Source: DASVTU01 sp036387415 (GTDB lineage: Bacteria > Acidobacteriota > Blastocatellia > Pyrinomonadales > Pyrinomonadaceae). Taken from it: a stretch of 64,000 nt of DNA. Shown one piece after another: positions 35,683 to 43,448 of the stretch; within the stretch, counting starts at the first letter, position 1; every line of letters begins with the position of its first letter. Under the pieces are notes generated by a model. It was not told the DNA's origin, ran no database searches, and was given only the letters and a program-made list of their open reading frames with translations. The stretch is taken from assembly GCA_036387415.1 (NCBI GenBank), contig DASVTU010000011.1:13819-77818 (forward strand). The letters are read 5' to 3'. The position numbers were made by a program, and so were the translations under genes.

Positions 35683-36480
35683 ATGAAGATAACTGACCCT
35701 TTCTCTATCTCTCCGAATCCTAACAGTCTTTTTATCACTCCGAATCTCAAGGCCGTACTTTACCAATCGCGCGGAACTATCAACCGCCGTCAGGGACTTG
35801 TCGCCATTCTTGCCGATGCCGGAATGGGTAAATCCACGCTCCTGCGATTCCTGTACGGGGAATTCGACTCCAAAGAGGACGTAACAGCTACCTTCATCCC
35901 GACGCCGCAGTTCCCTTCTCTGTTTGCGATGGTCAAAAGTATTTGCGCCGATTTCGGCATTGAAGCGCGGCGTTCCCTACAAGACCAGAATGACAAGCTT
36001 TTTGAGTTTCTAGCAAATGAATACTCAAACAAGAGAAACGTCGTCATCTTTATAGACGAAGCGCAACTACTCGGAAACCATCTGTTAGAAGGCGTGCGGG
36101 CAATGCTCAATTACGAGACTAATCACGCCAAGATGATTCAGGTGGTGCTCGCTGGGCAACTTGAGCTAAAAGCCAGATTGGACGCCGAGAAAAACAAGGC
36201 CATCAAGAGCCGTATTCACTCCTACGCGCTCCTGAATCCCCTGACCGATGTGGAGATGCGGCAGATGATTGATTATCGCTGCAAGGTCGCGGAGATAACC
36301 AATCCTTTCACAGATGAAGCTCTCGACCGGATATACGAGATTACGAAAGGCATTCCCCGCCATGTGCTGAAAATCTGCGATAAAGCATACGACTACATGC
36401 ACCTAAACGAGTCCAAACAGGTGACGGTTGAATATATAGACCCCGCCGCCGAAGATGCCGCCGTAGAGGTTGCCGCATGA
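35683..36480 (+). CDS. ExeA/TniB-like AAA ATPase, intact copy
   Basis: 265 residues. DPFSISPNPNSLFITPNLKA is the ExeA-type N-terminal element. Walker A is ADAGMGKSTLLRFL (Lys near residue 50), Walker B VVIFIDEAQLLGN (near 124), sensor 1 lies in VVLAGQLELKARL, and the arginine-finger region in SRIHSYALLNPLTD. The C-terminal lid GIPRHVLKICDKAYDYM resembles AAA proteins that pair with DNA-binding partners, such as TniB, MuB and ExeA. Its stop overlaps the start of the next gene by 4 bases (ATGA). I infer a loader or regulator for the winged-helix protein. Confidence 0.85.
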   Translation: MKITDPFSISPNPNSLFITPNLKAVLYQSRGTINRRQGLVAILADAGMGKSTLLRFLYGEFDSKEDVTATFIPTPQFPSLFAMVKSICADFGIEARRSLQDQNDKLFEFLANEYSNKRNVVIFIDEAQLLGNHLLEGVRAMLNYETNHAKMIQVVLAGQLELKARLDAEKNKAIKSRIHSYALLNPLTDVEMRQMIDYRCKVAEITNPFTDEALDRIYEITKGIPRHVLKICDKAYDYMHLNESKQVTVEYIDPAAEDAAVEVAA

Positions 36481-37220
36481 GTCGCTTTCTCACCAAGATT
36501 ATCAACGAACAGCCTGGCGAGAAGAAGCCGAGCCTGACCGTGGTGGACAGCCCGTCCTCTATGGACAGCCAACCCGTCTTGGACAGCCTGCCCGTTGAAC
36601 AGACTCCCCCTCTACCAGTGGACAGGCCGCCCAAAGAGGACAGCCCGCCCACTACGGACAGCCTGTCCAACACGGACATCCCGAATTTACTCTCTACTGT
36701 GCCAGACGTTGCGGGGCGGCTGTGGCTTCCGCATCGTTATACAGACCATCTTTGTAGGTGGCTGACCCCCGATGAGCAGGCTATCTATACACAACTCTAT
36801 CGACTCTCATGGGGATGGAATAAAGATACTTGTTTCATCAGTAACCCACGCCTTAGTGAACGAAGTAATGTGCCTCTCACGACGATGCGGCGAGCAGTTG
36901 GCAAGCTCGTGAACAAAGGTTTGATTGAGAAGACTGGACGTATTTTCGGTAGTAACATGGAGCAGGGAATTGAATATCGGGTGTTCACGTTGGACAGCCT
37001 GTCCGGTATGGACAGCCAAACCAAGAAGGACAGCCTGTCCACAGTGGCACCCAATAAAGATAAGAATAAAAAGAAAGATTCTAAAAGGGATGAGGCTACG
37101 CCTAACTTCCAGAGCTGTACAGACTGTCATGGAACAGGCTTCCATTACGTTGATGAATTAGATAGAGGGAAGGGCGTCGAGAAGTGCATGCACAAAAACC
37201 TCAAAAGCCCTCCGTCATAA
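36477..37220 (+). CDS. Winged-helix, initiator-like protein with internal 18-bp iterons
   Basis: 247 residues. A repetitive N-terminus (about 20-70) is built of six-residue units such as VDSPSS, MDSQPV, LDSLPV. Then comes a winged-helix domain (about 75-165): RYTDHLCRWLTPDEQAIYTQ, LYRLSWGWNKDTCFI, RLSERSNVPLTTMRRAVGKL, NKGLIEKTGR, similar in layout to RepA_N/DnaD-type N domains. A second set of units (LDSLSG, MDSQTK, KDSLST) follows, and the tail holds CTDCHGTGFHYVDE and KCMH, a possible zinc site (C-x-x-C-H...C-x-H). I do not recognise a named family. Coupling with the ATPase and iterons in its own gene suggest replication or transposition control. Confidence 0.75.
   Translation: MSRFLTKIINEQPGEKKPSLTVVDSPSSMDSQPVLDSLPVEQTPPLPVDRPPKEDSPPTTDSLSNTDIPNLLSTVPDVAGRLWLPHRYTDHLCRWLTPDEQAIYTQLYRLSWGWNKDTCFISNPRLSERSNVPLTTMRRAVGKLVNKGLIEKTGRIFGSNMEQGIEYRVFTLDSLSGMDSQTKKDSLSTVAPNKDKNKKKDSKRDEATPNFQSCTDCHGTGFHYVDELDRGKGVEKCMHKNLKSPPS
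36543..36683 (+). repeat. 18-bp iteron-like repeats, set B first block
   Basis: Units at 36543 (GTGGACAGCCCGTCCTCT), 36561 (ATGGACAGCCAACCCGTC), 36579 (TTGGACAGCCTGCCCGTT), a 21-base spacer, then 36618, 36636, 36654 and a partial unit at 36672. The core is GGACAGCC. The DNA is better conserved than the peptide needs, which points to a DNA-level role. Confidence 0.9.
36990..37043 (+). repeat. 18-bp iteron-like repeats, set B second block
   Basis: TTGGACAGCCTGTCCGGT, ATGGACAGCCAAACCAAG, AAGGACAGCCTGTCCACA: the same core and 18-base period as the first block, in the same gene after the winged-helix domain, and in frame. Confidence 0.9.
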
Positions 37221-37895
37221 TGGTCGCTCGGGGAAGGGTCTAAAATCCGATTTCTGATGACGTCACTTTCACGAAGATTGGCTTTGCCCATAGGAGTAAT
37301 TTCGAGCTCTCGTGTGATTGTTCCCAGACAAAGCGTTGGGCCTCTGCGACTCAGCGACACGCGCGAGCGCGACGCGACTTTGCGTGACAGTTAGTCGCTC
37401 ACCGCGGGATATTGAAGGGGCGTTCATCAGCCTACACAAGATGGAGGGGCGATTTTGAATTGTTAGGAAAATCTTCTGTTTGCCAAACACAACACTGCTG
37501 AGCCCACTCACGGCCTTCCTTGTTTCAAATTAATTTTCGCAACACAACCTCTCTTCAGGCCACGCTGTTCGAGTCTTTCGAGTTTTGTTGCAATTCTATT
37601 GTGTTTCGCATCTGTTGTTCATGTCCTTGATTTCCCGCCATTAGCTGGAACATTTATTGCTCCCTCCCTGACGTGCTCATCAATCGTTGCATCGCGTGGC
37701 CTGAGCCATTTTGCTAAATCAATTCTTAGAAAGCATAAATGTCGCCGAATGTCGGCATAAACTCAGGATAACGCGAGTTTGAACACGAGGTAGATAAGCT
37801 GAAGGCGAGGCGGGGAATGGCGGGATTAGCCGTTCTGTAACGTGACGCCTGTTCTGTTTATATACATTTGATGCCTATAAAGAACGAACCGGGGG
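37221..37895 (+). other. Intergenic region before the polysaccharide locus
   Basis: 675 bases. It contains a solo IS6-like end at 37533-37549 (ATTTTCGCAACACAACC) and, next to the next gene, an AT-rich stretch TTTATATACATTTGATGCC that may hold the locus promoter. No gene or RNA recognised. Confidence 0.5.
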
Positions 37896-38660
37896 ATGGA
37901 AATACTTATGTCGAACAAGAGGGGAAACGCGCTTCTAATGAACTACGGGGGAATTCGCCACTTCAAAACACCGACCCAACAGCTTGTGAGTGTCGGGCAT
38001 CCGGTTGACCTGCTCACAGATATTCCGAGTTTTGCTCTAGTGCCCGTGTCGCACGAAAGCGTGCTGTTGCTGTTGAAGCGTCTGGTCGATTTCCTGAGCG
38101 CAATAGCGCTGCTCCTCATACTCTCGCCGGTCTTTCTCGTCTTGGCTCTCTTGATTAAGCTCACATCGCAGGGCCCTGTCTTCTTTAAGCAAGAACGCAT
38201 CGGTCATTATCGTCGCCCGTTCACGATTTGGAAGTTCAGGACGATGTTGAACGATGCCGAGTCGCGTGCGGCGGAGTTGCGACAGAACTGCGGCGGCGAT
38301 GTCTTTTTCAAGTTGAAGAACGACCCGCGCGTGACGCCCATCGGGCGCGTGATGAGAAAGTATAGCCTCGACGAGTTGCCGCAACTCTTCAACGTCTTGA
38401 GCGGCGAGATGAGCCTCGTCGGGCCGCGCCCGATTTGCGCCTTTGAAATGGAACGCTTCGGCGGCTGGAACCAGTTGCGCCGTTTCGACATGAAGCCGGG
38501 TCTGACGTGTATCTGGCAGGTGAGCGGGCGCAGCAATACGACCGACGCGGCGCGCATGAATTACGACTTGCAATACGTCGAAGACTGGTCGCTGCTGCTC
38601 GACTTCAAACTGTTGCTCAGAACCGTGCCGGTGGTTGTCAAAGGAGACGGAGCGGTGTAA
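37896..38660 (+). CDS. Initiating sugar-phosphate transferase (polyprenyl-P hexose-1-P transferase)
   Basis: 254 residues. A membrane helix (LVDFLSAIALLLILSPVFLV, about residues 63-85) precedes the bacterial sugar transferase domain: GPVFFKQERIG, FTIWKFRTM, DPRVTPIGRVMRKYSLDELP, NVLSGEMSLVGPRP, KPGLTCIWQVSGR. These are the signatures of WcaJ/EpsL/ExoY-type monotopic enzymes that load the first sugar phosphate on undecaprenyl phosphate. It lacks the long multi-helix N-terminus of WbaP/WcaJ, so it is the small form. First gene of the plus locus. An ATG at 37908 is an alternative start with GGGGGA about 12 bases ahead. Confidence 0.95.
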   Translation: MEILMSNKRGNALLMNYGGIRHFKTPTQQLVSVGHPVDLLTDIPSFALVPVSHESVLLLLKRLVDFLSAIALLLILSPVFLVLALLIKLTSQGPVFFKQERIGHYRRPFTIWKFRTMLNDAESRAAELRQNCGGDVFFKLKNDPRVTPIGRVMRKYSLDELPQLFNVLSGEMSLVGPRPICAFEMERFGGWNQLRRFDMKPGLTCIWQVSGRSNTTDAARMNYDLQYVEDWSLLLDFKLLLRTVPVVVKGDGAV

Positions 38661-38669
38661 AAGGTGACG

Positions 38670-39314
38670 ATGAATCTGCAAGACGCCGCCCGATTTCTGC
38701 GATACTACTGGTGGCTGATAGTTTTAGCATTTTTCGTCGGCTTTGGTTCGACCGCTCTTTTCACTTCCCGACGCGCCGCCACCTACCGCGCCGCCACGAC
38801 GCTCGTCGTCGGGCCGAGCGAGAACATCACCGCACCCAAAGAAATCGTCGATAGCCTCGATACGCTCGACCGCCGCAGCGTCGTCGCCACTTTCGCCAAA
38901 GTCCCTTCGAGCCGTACGGTGCGTGAACGCGCTGAGGCGCAGTTGCAACTCGCACGCGCGCAGACCGAACCCTATCAGGTGAAGACGGTCGTTGTGCCCG
39001 ACACCAATATTTTAGAGGTTTCGGTCGAAGGCCCCGATCCGCAACTCACCGCCAACTTCGTCAACGCCATCGCCGAACAGACGCGCCGCTACGCGCAGGA
39101 GTTCTACCTCATTTACGGAATGAAGGTGCTCGACCGCGCCGAAGTTCCGACGGAACCGGTGCGCGCCGCATGGCTGCGCGAACTAGGCGTGGGCGGCGCA
39201 GTCGGACTGCTGCTCGGACTGCTCTTCGCGCTCGCGCTCAATTACCTGCGGCAGTGGAAGCGTGCACGCATGTCTAGACTCAGGCCGACGCAGAAAGTCG
39301 AACGCTATACCTGA
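38670..39314 (+). CDS. Chain-length determinant (Wzz/YveK-type) protein
   Basis: About 214 residues from ATG 38670 (GTG 38664 is an alternative). An N-terminal membrane helix (WWLIVLAFFVGFGSTALF), a periplasmic part opening with YRAATTLVVGPSE, and a second helix (GAVGLLLGLLFALALNYL) near the C-terminus are the two-helix layout of Wzz proteins. No kinase domain is attached. It sets polymer length together with the polymerase encoded next. It begins 9 bases after the sugar transferase stop. Confidence 0.88.
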   Translation: MNLQDAARFLRYYWWLIVLAFFVGFGSTALFTSRRAATYRAATTLVVGPSENITAPKEIVDSLDTLDRRSVVATFAKVPSSRTVRERAEAQLQLARAQTEPYQVKTVVVPDTNILEVSVEGPDPQLTANFVNAIAEQTRRYAQEFYLIYGMKVLDRAEVPTEPVRAAWLRELGVGGAVGLLLGLLFALALNYLRQWKRARMSRLRPTQKVERYT

Positions 39315-39327
39315 CGAATTAAAAACA

Positions 39328-40917
39328 ATGACCGGAGACATGCCAACCACGAGAGAGCGGGCGACAATGCTTATCCTGCTTCTCACGGGCGCGACCGTTC
39401 TGCTGGCGCTTGGAGCGGGCTATCTCGTCGGGGCGGCTCCCGTGTGGCTGCCGACTAAATTCCGGCTTCTACTCCCGCTGCTTTTGTTCGCGGCCGTGTT
39501 CGCCATCGTCGGCGCGCGAACCGTAATCCGGCAGCCGGAGACGGCGATGCTGGCGCTCGTGGCAATCTTCTATACGAACGTGTCGGAAGTCGGTGTGCGT
39601 TATTACGGGTTGCCGTCGCTGCTGCTCTTGGGGGGCGTGCTGTTGACGCTTATGCTGGCGTGGCGTTTCCTGTTCGGGGCGGGGCAGGGGGAGTTGGTCG
39701 TCGATGTCACGTTTGTACTGCTCGTGCTCTACGGTGCGGTTATCTTCGCTTCGACGACGGTCGCAGTCAATACCGAACTGGCCGACGAAAGACTCTTCGA
39801 CCACGTGAAGGGCGTGCTTCTGTTCCTTATCGTCACCAACTTCACCGACTCGCGTCTGACGCTGCGGCGAGTCGTCTGGGTGCTCGTACTCGCGGGTGCA
39901 TTCCTCGGCACAATCAGCGTCCTCCAGGTTCTGACCGGTTCTTACAACAGCGAGTTCGGCGGGTTCGGGCGCATCAAACTGGCGCATATCACGGAGTACG
40001 TCTACGAGCCGCGCATCGCCGGAACGGTGAGCGACCCGAACTTCTACGCGCAGATGCTCGTGCCGCTCGTGCCGCTCGCGCTCTATCGCGTGTGGGACGA
40101 ACCGACCGCTTGGCTCAAACTCGTCGCCGCCTATTCACTCGGCGTCATTCTGCTCGCATTGGTCTTCACATACTCACGCGGAGGCGCGCTCGCAGCGGTG
40201 CTTGTCTTGCTGCTAGCGGCGATACACAAGAGAATCAAACTGCGTCACTTGTTGCTCGGCGCGGGATGTCTCGCGCTGCTGCTCATCGTCGTGCCGACCG
40301 AGTTCGGCGGACGACTCAAGAGTCTGCGCGAGTTGGTGCCGGGCGGAGATGAACGAGTCCTCAAGGAGGATTCGTCCTTCCGACAGCGTGCGTTGTTGGC
40401 GGAGACGGCGTGGGAGATGTTCGCCGACCACGCGGCGTTCGGTGTAGGCGCGGGAAATTTTTCGGAGTATTACGATGAATACGCGGAGCACGTCGGCGCG
40501 ACCGTCAGCAGCTACGAAGACTTCGCCCACCGTCGTTTCCCGCATACGCTCTATCTGGAAATCGCCGCCGAGACAGGGCTGGTCGGATTGCTCGTTTTCG
40601 TCGTCGTCATCGGCGTCACGTTGTTCAACGCGTGGGCGGCGGTTCGCATGTTCAAGGAAGCGGGAAGCCACGCCTCGGCGAGCCTCGTCACGTCGTGCGC
40701 GCTCGGCCTCATCGGCTATCTCACGACGAGCCTCTTCCTGCACGGTCATTACATTCATTACCTATGGCTATTAGCGGCGTTGCTGGCGGCGGCCAAACAC
40801 ATCGCCGCGCGCCGCGCGCCCGACCCGCATCCGGCGTTGGTCTATCTGGATGAATGGTTGAGCGTCATTTATCCGACCATCCAAGCCGCACATCTCTCCC
40901 CTGCGCGCAAGGAATAA
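39328..40917 (+). CDS. O-antigen ligase / polymerase (Wzy-type) membrane protein
   Basis: About 529 residues with ten or more hydrophobic helices. A large loop with VSDPNFYAQMLVPLVPLAL, FTYSRGGALAAVLVLLL, and later GVGAGNFSEYYDEYAEH and PHTLYLEIAAETGLVG is the Wzy_C/ligase signature, with the RGG arginine and the H-x-x-x-L-E-x-x-x-E-x-G-L histidine. Predicted to polymerise or transfer lipid-linked glycan at the periplasmic face. Start uncertain: ATG 39328 lies 13 bases after the previous stop; ATGs at 39340 and 39367 also fit. Confidence 0.9.
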   Translation: MTGDMPTTRERATMLILLLTGATVLLALGAGYLVGAAPVWLPTKFRLLLPLLLFAAVFAIVGARTVIRQPETAMLALVAIFYTNVSEVGVRYYGLPSLLLLGGVLLTLMLAWRFLFGAGQGELVVDVTFVLLVLYGAVIFASTTVAVNTELADERLFDHVKGVLLFLIVTNFTDSRLTLRRVVWVLVLAGAFLGTISVLQVLTGSYNSEFGGFGRIKLAHITEYVYEPRIAGTVSDPNFYAQMLVPLVPLALYRVWDEPTAWLKLVAAYSLGVILLALVFTYSRGGALAAVLVLLLAAIHKRIKLRHLLLGAGCLALLLIVVPTEFGGRLKSLRELVPGGDERVLKEDSSFRQRALLAETAWEMFADHAAFGVGAGNFSEYYDEYAEHVGATVSSYEDFAHRRFPHTLYLEIAAETGLVGLLVFVVVIGVTLFNAWAAVRMFKEAGSHASASLVTSCALGLIGYLTTSLFLHGHYIHYLWLLAALLAAAKHIAARRAPDPHPALVYLDEWLSVIYPTIQAAHLSPARKE

Positions 40918-40994
40918 CTGCGATGGAAAACTTATTCGTCGTTTGATTAAGACTGTCACCAACTGTCACCAAACGACCAGCGTGGAGAACAGCG

Positions 40995-43415
40995 ATGTTG
41001 AGCGAGCGACGACAGGCGACCGCATCGCCTGTCGTTTACATTATGTCGCGGTTTCCGCTTCTGACCGAGACGTTCATCCTGCGCGAGATGCTCGAATTAG
41101 AGCGGCAGGGCACACGCGTGCGCATCTTTCCTCTGCTGCGCACTGACGCGCCCGTGCGTCACGCCGAGACGGAGCGTTTGATGCCGCAGGTTCACTACAC
41201 ACCGTTTCTCTCGCGCGCCATCTGTGCGGCCAACTTCCACTTCCTGCGTCGCACGCCGCTGCGTTATGTGAAGCTCGTCTGGTCTGTGCTCACGGGCACG
41301 TTGGGTTCGAGAAATCTATTTTTCGGTGCGCTCGGCACGTTCCCAAAATCCGTCTATTTCGCACGTCTCGTCGAGCGTGAAGGCATCCGCCATGTGCATG
41401 CTCACTACGCGACGCATCCCGCGCTGGCTGCCTTCGTCATCTCGGAATTGACCGGCGCGACCTATAGTTTTACGGCGCACGCGCACGACATCTTCGTCCA
41501 TCAGCGCATGCTTCGGCAGAAGATTGAGCGCGCGCACTTCGTCGTCGCCATCTCGGAATTCAACCGCCAGTATCTTCTCCGGCGCGCGCCGCGCGTCGCT
41601 GCGGACAAGATTAAAGTCGTCCATTGCGGAATCGAGCCGGAGAAGTACGGCACGACGACTGCGAAGGATGCGCGACCTGACGCAGAGCACGACGGCGAGC
41701 GCGGCGCGCTTGATGGCCGTGACAAACAATTCACAATTTTGTGCGTCGCCAGCCTACAAACATACAAGGGTATCAGGTATCTTATTGAGTCCTGCCATCT
41801 CCTCGCAGGACATCTCTCCTCAAACTTCCGTTGTCTCGTCGTCGGCGAAGGCGTAGAGCGCGCGCGGCTGGAAAGTCTGATTGACGAATTAGAGATGCGC
41901 GAACGCGTTCAACTGCTCGGCGCACGAACGCAGCGAGAGGTTGCGTCGCTGTTAGCCGGAGCGGATTTGTTCGTGCTGCCGAGCACCGTCGCGCCGGACG
42001 GACAAATGGAAGGCATTCCCGTCGCGTTGATGGAGGCGATGGCGAGCGGCCTGCCCGTCGTGGCTACGCGCATCTCCGGCATCCCCGAACTTGTCGAAGA
42101 CGGCATCAACGGTCGGCTCGTCCCGCACGCAGACGCTCAGGCTTTGGCCGACGCCATTATCTCTCTGTACAAGAGCGAAGCCATGCGGCGTGAGATGGGC
42201 GAACGCGGGCGGGAGAAGGTGACGGCGGAGTTCGGGTTGCGCGAGAACGTGGCGAAACTGCGCGCACTGTTTCAAGCGGCGACCGAACGCGAGATTCAAA
42301 CAAAGACCGTGCGCGAGGCCGAAACGAGTCTGACATATTCACATCGCGCAGTTGAAGCGCCACGCGATGCTCTAAGCACCGAGTTTAAAGAACAGGTGGC
42401 GAAAAGAGCCGCACGCTTCTTCGCTGACCCGAACGACGCCGCGACGGAGGGCGCGGCCCACATCAGTTTCACGCGGCGCGGCGGCGGTCACGATTCAGAG
42501 GTTTACGAACTCGCCTCGCCCCATCATTATCGCGTGCCCGAACGCGGGGCGATACTCAAGTTGCACCGCCCGGGAAGGGCGCAGCCCGCGCAGGCCGTCG
42601 AAGCGGGACGCAGTTTCGCTCAGAATGAATACGCCGCGCTCGAACTTCTCTGGCGCGAGTTTACGCGTCGCACGGCGCGCCTCAACGTGCCGCAGCCTCT
42701 CGCGCACTTGCCGGAACACGCCGCGCTCCTGATGGAGAAGTGCGCGGGCGAAAGACTCGACGGCGCGTTGCGCTGGTCGCGCCTGCGAAAGAACAGGGAA
42801 GCGCGCGAACAACTTTTGCGGGTGGTCGAAGCGTGCGGCGAGTGGCTGGCGACCTTCCATGAAATAACGAAGCGCGCGGGCAGCCCCGTGGAAATCTACG
42901 AAAGAATCGAGCGCGACTTTCGTGACGAACTGGTGACCTGCCGCGAACTCGGATTGGAGGCGCAACTCACCAGCCGTATCGCGCAGCAGTTCGAGCAGAG
43001 AAAGGCCGCCGTCTTCAATGGCGAACACGAAATCGTCGGGCGACACTGCGACTTCGCTCCGTACAACGTCATCTTCTCCGGCGAACGCGTCGCCGTGATT
43101 GACTTCGAGGGCTTCGCGCGCGGCATCGTCTACGACGACCTCTGCTACTTCCTCGGCATGCTCGAAACGATGCCTCGCTATCATCTCTCAAGCGAGATGT
43201 CGCAAAGGGCGAGAGAGAATTTTTTGAAAGGCTACGGGCGAAGTGGCAGCACGAACGCCGTGCATCTCGACTTCTTTATGCTGGCGACGATGACCAAGAT
43301 TATGGCGCACAGTCCGTTGCTCCGACCCGTCGGGCGTCAAGGGTGGCGTGAGCAGTTGAAGCGGTGGCAGCGACTCAAGTTTTTCACTGGCTGGTTTAGC
43401 AAGAGGGTGTGTTGA
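40995..43415 (+). CDS. GT4 glycosyltransferase fused to an APH-like kinase domain
   Basis: 806 residues. Residues 1-430 are a GT-B, family GT4 enzyme: MSRFPLLTETFILREM, HVHAHYATHPALAA, VVHCGIEPEKY, CVASLQTYKGIRYLIE, VGEGVERARLE, and the E-x7-E region MEGIPVALMEAMASGLPVVA. Residues about 470-806 are an aminoglycoside-phosphotransferase-like kinase: AILKLH for the ATP Lys, VGRHCDFAPYNVIF (near 682), where the Brenner motif is H-x-D-x-x-x-x-N, and AVIDFEGFARG with the metal Asp. Such fusions could phosphorylate a sugar or lipid acceptor as it is glycosylated. Start at ATG 40995; a Met at the MSRF position (residue 17) also fits. Confidence 0.88.
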   Translation: MLSERRQATASPVVYIMSRFPLLTETFILREMLELERQGTRVRIFPLLRTDAPVRHAETERLMPQVHYTPFLSRAICAANFHFLRRTPLRYVKLVWSVLTGTLGSRNLFFGALGTFPKSVYFARLVEREGIRHVHAHYATHPALAAFVISELTGATYSFTAHAHDIFVHQRMLRQKIERAHFVVAISEFNRQYLLRRAPRVAADKIKVVHCGIEPEKYGTTTAKDARPDAEHDGERGALDGRDKQFTILCVASLQTYKGIRYLIESCHLLAGHLSSNFRCLVVGEGVERARLESLIDELEMRERVQLLGARTQREVASLLAGADLFVLPSTVAPDGQMEGIPVALMEAMASGLPVVATRISGIPELVEDGINGRLVPHADAQALADAIISLYKSEAMRREMGERGREKVTAEFGLRENVAKLRALFQAATEREIQTKTVREAETSLTYSHRAVEAPRDALSTEFKEQVAKRAARFFADPNDAATEGAAHISFTRRGGGHDSEVYELASPHHYRVPERGAILKLHRPGRAQPAQAVEAGRSFAQNEYAALELLWREFTRRTARLNVPQPLAHLPEHAALLMEKCAGERLDGALRWSRLRKNREAREQLLRVVEACGEWLATFHEITKRAGSPVEIYERIERDFRDELVTCRELGLEAQLTSRIAQQFEQRKAAVFNGEHEIVGRHCDFAPYNVIFSGERVAVIDFEGFARGIVYDDLCYFLGMLETMPRYHLSSEMSQRARENFLKGYGRSGSTNAVHLDFFMLATMTKIMAHSPLLRPVGRQGWREQLKRWQRLKFFTGWFSKRVC

Positions 43416-43448
43416 CTGTTGAAGCAAGCAGGCGAGTCTGAAGCAGAG

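Noticed and set aside
34926..37043. 18-bp repeats considered as a CRISPR array
   Set aside because: Units abut without spacers, are in frame with a gene and no cas genes are near.
37230..37260. TCTAAAATCCGATTT, weakly like the MITE end
   Set aside because: Too few matching bases and no partner repeat.
40951..40976. Direct repeat of CTGTCACCAA before the GT-kinase gene
   Set aside because: Only two copies, no further support for a regulatory site.
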